Shown here piece after piece: positions 59,444 through 64,000 of a DNA stretch of 64,000 bases. The DNA is from Paguma larvata (taxonomy: Eukaryota; Chordata; Mammalia; Carnivora; Viverridae): positions 109,719,746 through 109,783,745 of the forward strand of contig CM057826.1 in NCBI GenBank assembly GCA_030068075.1, in the 5' to 3' direction. The notes below the pieces were generated by a model that did no database searches, was not told the DNA's origin, and saw nothing but the letters and a program-made list of their open reading frames with translations. How positions within the stretch are numbered: the first letter of the stretch is position 1; the number at the start of each line of letters is the position of its first letter. The position numbers and the translations under genes are program-made.

Positions 59444-62400
59444 AAAAATAAATAAACATTATAAAAAACATTTAGAAAAAAGAAAAATCTCAAATAAACA
59501 ACCTAACTTTAATACCTAAAGGAGCTAGAAAAAAAAGAACAACTAAACAAAACCCAAAGCCAGGAGAAGGAAGGAAATAATAAAGATTCAAGCAGAAATA
59601 AATGTTATAGAAACTTTAAAAAAAAAAAAAAGAATAAACCAATGAAAGCAGGAGCTGGTTCTCTGAAAAATAAACCACAAATGAGAGAGGAGAGATCACA
59701 ACCAATACCATAGAAATACAAATAACTGTCAGAGAATATTATTAAAAACTATATGCCAACAAACTGGACACCTAGAAGAAATAAATTCCTAGAAGCATTT
59801 AATCTACCAAAACTGAAACAAGCATAAATAGAAAATTTGAACAGACTGATAACAAGCAAAGAAATTGAGTCAGTAATCAAAAAACTCCCAACAGACCAAA
59901 GACCAGGACCAAATGGCTTCACAAGTGAATTCTACCAAACATTTAAACAAGAGTTAATCCTATTCTTCCCAAAATATTATAAAAAATAGAAAAGGAATAA
60001 AAACTTCCAAAATCATTCTATGAGGCTAGCCTTACCTTGATAGTAAAACCAGATAAAGATACTACAAAAAAAAAAGAGAGAGAGAGAACTATAGGCCAGT
60101 ATCTCTAAAGAACGTAGATGCAAAAATCCTCAACAAAATACTAGCAAACTGAACCTAACTATACATTAAAAATAAACATTCACCACAATCAAGCGGCTTT
60201 TATTCCTGGGTTGCAAGTGTGGTTCAGTATTCACAAATCAACATGACACATCACATCAGCAAGAGGAAGGATAAAAACCATATGATCATTTCAAAGATGC
60301 AGAAGAAGCATTTAACAAAGTATAACCCATTCGTGATAAAAACTCTCCAAAAAGTAGGTTTGCAAGGAACATCACAATATAATAAAGGCCATGTATGAAA
60401 AACCCACAGCGAACATCGTACTCAATGGGAAAAACCGAGAGCATTTCCGCTAAGGTCAGGAACAAGACAGGGACGTCCATTCTCACCATTGTTATTTAAC
60501 ATAGTATTAGAAGTCCTACCAACAGCAACCAAAAAAGATGAAGGAAAAAAAGCCATCAAAATCAATAAGGAAGAGTAAAACTTTTATATTTTTCAGATGA
60601 CATGATACTATATATAGAAAACCAAAAGACTCCACCAAAAAAACTGCTAAAACTGATCAACGAATTCAGTAAAGTCACAGGATATATAATATCAATGTAC
60701 AGAAATCTGTTGTATTTCTATACACCAATAATGGAGCAGCAGAAAGAAATTAAGAAAACAACCTCATTTACAACTGCACCAAAGATAATAAGGTACCTAG
60801 GAATAAACCTAAACAAAGAGCTGAAATACTTGTACTTTGAAAACTAAAAAACACTCGTGAAAGAAACTGAAGATGACACAAAGAAATGCAAAGACATTCC
60901 ATGCTCATGGAATGGAAGCACATATACTATTTAATGTCTATACTACCCAACATAATCTACACAGTCAATGCAATCCATATCAAAAGACCAACATTTTTCA
61001 TAGAACTAAAACAATAATCCTACAATTTGTAGGGAGCAACTAAAGACACTGAAAATCCAAAGCAATCTTGAAAAAGAAAAGCAAACCTGAAGACATCACA
61101 ATTCCAGACTTCAAATTATATTACAAAGTTGTTATAATCAAAACAATAAGTTGATGACATAAAAACAGACAGATAGATTAACAGAACAGGATAGAAAATC
61201 CAGAAATAAACTCACAATTACATGGCCAGTTATTCTTCAACAAAGCAGAAATACATATCCAATGGGCAAAATACAGCCTCTTCAACACATGGTGTTGGGA
61301 AAACTGGACAGCAACATGCAAAAGAATGAACCTGGACCACTTTCTTACACCATACACCATACACAAAAATAAATTCAAAATGGATTAAGGACCTAAATGT
61401 GAGACAGCGTAAAAATCCTAGAAGAGAGCACAGGCAGTAATCTCTCTGACATCAGGCATAGCAGTTTTTCTAGATAGATACCCTAAAGCAAGAGAAACAA
61501 AAGCAAAAACAAACTATTGGAACTAAAGGCTTATGCACAGTGAAGGAAACAATCAACAAAACTAAAAGACAATCTATGGAACGGGAGAAGATATTTGCAA
61601 ATGACATATCCAATAAAGGGTTAGTATCCAAAATATATAAAGAACTGATACAACTCAACACCCGAAAAACAAATAACCCAATTCAAAAATGGGCAGAAGA
61701 CCAAGAGACACTGCTCCAAAGAAAACATCCAGATGGCCAATAGACACATAGAAAGATGCCCATCCTCACTTATCATTGGGGAAATGCAAATCAAAACTAC
61801 AATGATGTATCATTGCCTCACACCTGCCAGTGTTTACAGTAAAAAACACACGAAACATCAAATGTCGGTGAAGATATGTAGAAAAAGAAACCCTCTTCCA
61901 ATGTTAATGGGACTGCAAATTGATGCAGCCGCTGTAGAAAACAGTATGCAGGTTTCTAAAAAGTTAAAAATAGAACTACCCAATGATCCAGCCATCATAC
62001 TATTTGGTATTTATCCAAAGAATACAAAAACATGAATTCAAAGGGATACATGCACACTCATGTTTAGAGAACTATTATTTACAATAGCCAAGAAATGGAA
62101 GCAATCCATTGATGAATGGATAAAGAAGATGTGGTATGCATGTATGTGTATATGTATATATATTCATATTCATATACACACATATATTTATATATTCATA
62201 TATTTATATACACACATACAATGAAATATTATTCAGTCATAAAAAGAATGAAATCTTGCCATTTGTAACAACATGTCTGGAGCTAAAGTATAATGCTACA
62301 CAAAATACGTCAATCAGAGAAAGACAAATACTGTATCATTTCACTCATACATGGAATTTAAGAAACAAACCAAATGAGCAAAAGGAAAAAAAGAGTAAGA

Positions 62401-62620
62401 CAAACCAACAAATAGACTCTTTAGTACAGAGAACAAACTGATGGTTACCGGAGGGGATGTGGGTGGAAGGATGGGTAAAATAGGAGATGGGGATTAAGGA
62501 GGGCCCTTGTTGTGATAACCACCAATGACACATGGAATTGTTGAATCACTATCTTGTACATCTGAAACTGATATAATACTGTATGTTAACTAACTGGAAT
62601 TAAGATAAAAACTTTAAAAA
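57831..62620 (+). mobile_element. L1 (copy B), 5' end joined to mid-ORF2, with 3' end
   Basis: Starts GAAGATGGCAACAAAGCAGGAGGACGC, an L1 5' start. A 5' UTR-like part runs to about 58580, then the text jumps to early ORF2; ORF1 and the ORF2 start are missing. The reverse-transcriptase FSDD motif (FADD in active L1) is at about 60590-60605, in a frame full of stops. The 3' region runs from 62040 with a TA-rich stretch at 62139-62221 to about 62620. Dead element. Confidence 0.8.
59242..59479 (+). mobile_element. Feline tRNA-Lys SINE
   Basis: GGGGCGCCTGGGTGGCTCAG head, an expanded (CT)n run, A-rich tail; flanked by AGAAAAATCT repeats at 59231 and 59480. Nested in L1 copy B. Confidence 0.93.
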
Positions 62621-62839
62621 TTTTCCAAAAAATATGGTATATTGGTAAAAAATTTGCAAATTAGATTAGAATAGATGAATTTTCTCAAGTCACAGAATCC
62701 CTATAGATACAGGATGATTGCTGAGAAGTGAAATCATAAAATAACGTTACATACAGCCAAATAATTGCAAAAACAAAACATAAAAACCCTTACAAAGTTT
62801 TTATAGAAAGATACATGTGAAATGTGGAAATTTCAGTAC

Positions 62840-64000
62840 ATTTAACGGTATGTGGGATCTCTAGGGTCTATGGAGGCCCTCAGGCGGTCCAACTGTTAGC
62901 ACATTTATCATTCCAACCGACACTCCCCAACTCCTGAGCCATAGTTTCAGCAGCAGACCAGCCAGAAATCACCCTATTCTTCATCATGTTACAGGGATGG
63001 GTCATTTCACCAATTTCATCTGAGGGGGCTGGTCAGAGCCTCCAAGTGAGAACAAGGTTGCACAAAGCAGCCTTTGCCAAAGGTTTGGCAGGGCTCTGGT
63101 CCTCTGGGAGGAGCAAATACTTCTGTGACACCACTGCCCTTCAGGGAGGATGGAGGTCCCAAGTCATCCTAGGAGATGGAATAGAGCAAACACTGAGGTC
63201 CATGGTCCCACACCTAGGGGGCTTAATGGCAAAAAAGGGTTAAAATGGAGACTGGCTACAGGGGTGAAGCCAGAAGACAGCTCATTTTGTTGCTGTTGAA
63301 ATAATTTTAAAAAAGGAATCACTATGTCAAGGGGCAATTTTCTGTGACATGACTAGGTGTACTGAGGAGGGCAGCTAGGGTCACAAGGACCATGATGGTA
63401 ATGGGGGGGGACACTAGAGCCTTCCTGGAGGGTGTTGAACCTCAGGAGAAGCCTGCCAAGGAAAGGAGAGGAACGGCCACCCTTATATCCCCAGCTTATG
63501 TTCCAGGTAGAGGATGGGCTCCCTGCGGGTATTGTCGAAGGGCACAAGCTGGCTGAGAGTCTGGGGGCAGGACCCATCAGAGCGAAGATAAACACCAGCA
63601 CCAGCACATAACTTTACAAGAAGGAACAGGCCCAGAGCCGCAGTATAGGATCCCACTATTATGGTTCACCTGGGTCTCTGGGGTTTTATCACAGCAGGGG
63701 CCATGTCCTGGAAAATGGCTCAGTCCCACACAGCTGGGCTTCACACAGCCCCTCAGGAGCTGGGGACACAGCTGGGGACACAGAGGGCAGGAGGGAGAAC
63801 CAGGGAGCCACATAACCCTAGAAGAGAGAGCTTTGCTGCCTGGGACTAGAGTCTTGATGGGGAGAATGAACCAGAGAATCCCTGCTTTGTTACTGGGCCT
63901 CTGTCCTAATCCCGCAAGGGTGTGACCTGGGGAAACGAGGGTGCCAGTCTGTGATGCCCAAGAGGTTTTAGCATCGGTCACTTCCTCCCTGCTGCTACAC
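62840..64000 (-). other. GC-richer unique segment, unidentified; possible retrocopy
   Basis: Clearly richer in G and C than anything nearby. On the minus strand a 36-codon stretch near 63508-63615 reads GVYLRSDGSCPQTLSQLVPF and on to LEHKLGI before a stop, with a natural protein look. No splice-bounded exon or start could be settled. It could be part of a processed pseudogene, an exon or UTR of the neighbouring gene, or chance. Confidence 0.25.

Overview
This is nuclear DNA from a mammal, almost certainly a cat (Felidae). The repeats give the lineage: about twenty copies of the tRNA-Lys-derived carnivore SINE in its feline form (5' GGGGCGCCTGGGTGGCTCAG, then a CT-rich stretch and an A-rich tail with AATAAA), together with carnivore L1 copies. 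The DNA is AT-rich, with large introns and no bacterial features.

One protein-coding gene dominates: IL6ST (gp130), the shared signalling receptor of the IL-6 cytokine family, on the + strand. All 15 coding exons are present (12622 to 43097). Joined, they keep frame and give 918 residues, the human length: signal peptide, Ig-like D1, cytokine-binding D2-D3 with WSDWS, fibronectin III D4-D6, one membrane helix, Box 1, and a tail with five YxxQ/YSTV tyrosine motifs and a di-leucine. A non-coding exon 2 (7198-7279) is also recognisable and is an exonised MIR SINE carrying two overlapping uORFs. Exon 1 and the promoter lie upstream of the window.

Layout: 1-7197 is 5' intron 1, filled by an old + strand L1, SINEs, a GATA microsatellite, an MLT1-type LTR and hAT copies. 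7280-12605 is intron 2, with antisense L1 and a solo LTR. 12606-43097 holds exons 3-17. The 3' UTR runs from 43098 to perhaps 47280, but its end is uncertain. About 47400-54400 is intergenic, with a truncated L1 and two divergent CTCF-type motifs. About 54430-62620 is two stacked + strand L1 elements. 62840-64000 is a GC-richer unique segment that I cannot identify. From the known mammalian gene order, IL31RA should lie beyond the right edge in the opposite orientation, but no exon of it was recognised.

The most notable local features are: a roughly 255-bp degenerate copy of exon 5 and its acceptor, lodged inside an L1 in the next intron; a GC-AG intron after the true exon 5; a weak GTTTGT donor after exon 10 with a near stop and AATAAA, which fits a soluble receptor isoform; and compensating one-codon indels in the cytoplasmic tail. 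I found no evidence for a previously undescribed multi-gene system; this is a well-known receptor gene in a repeat-rich setting.
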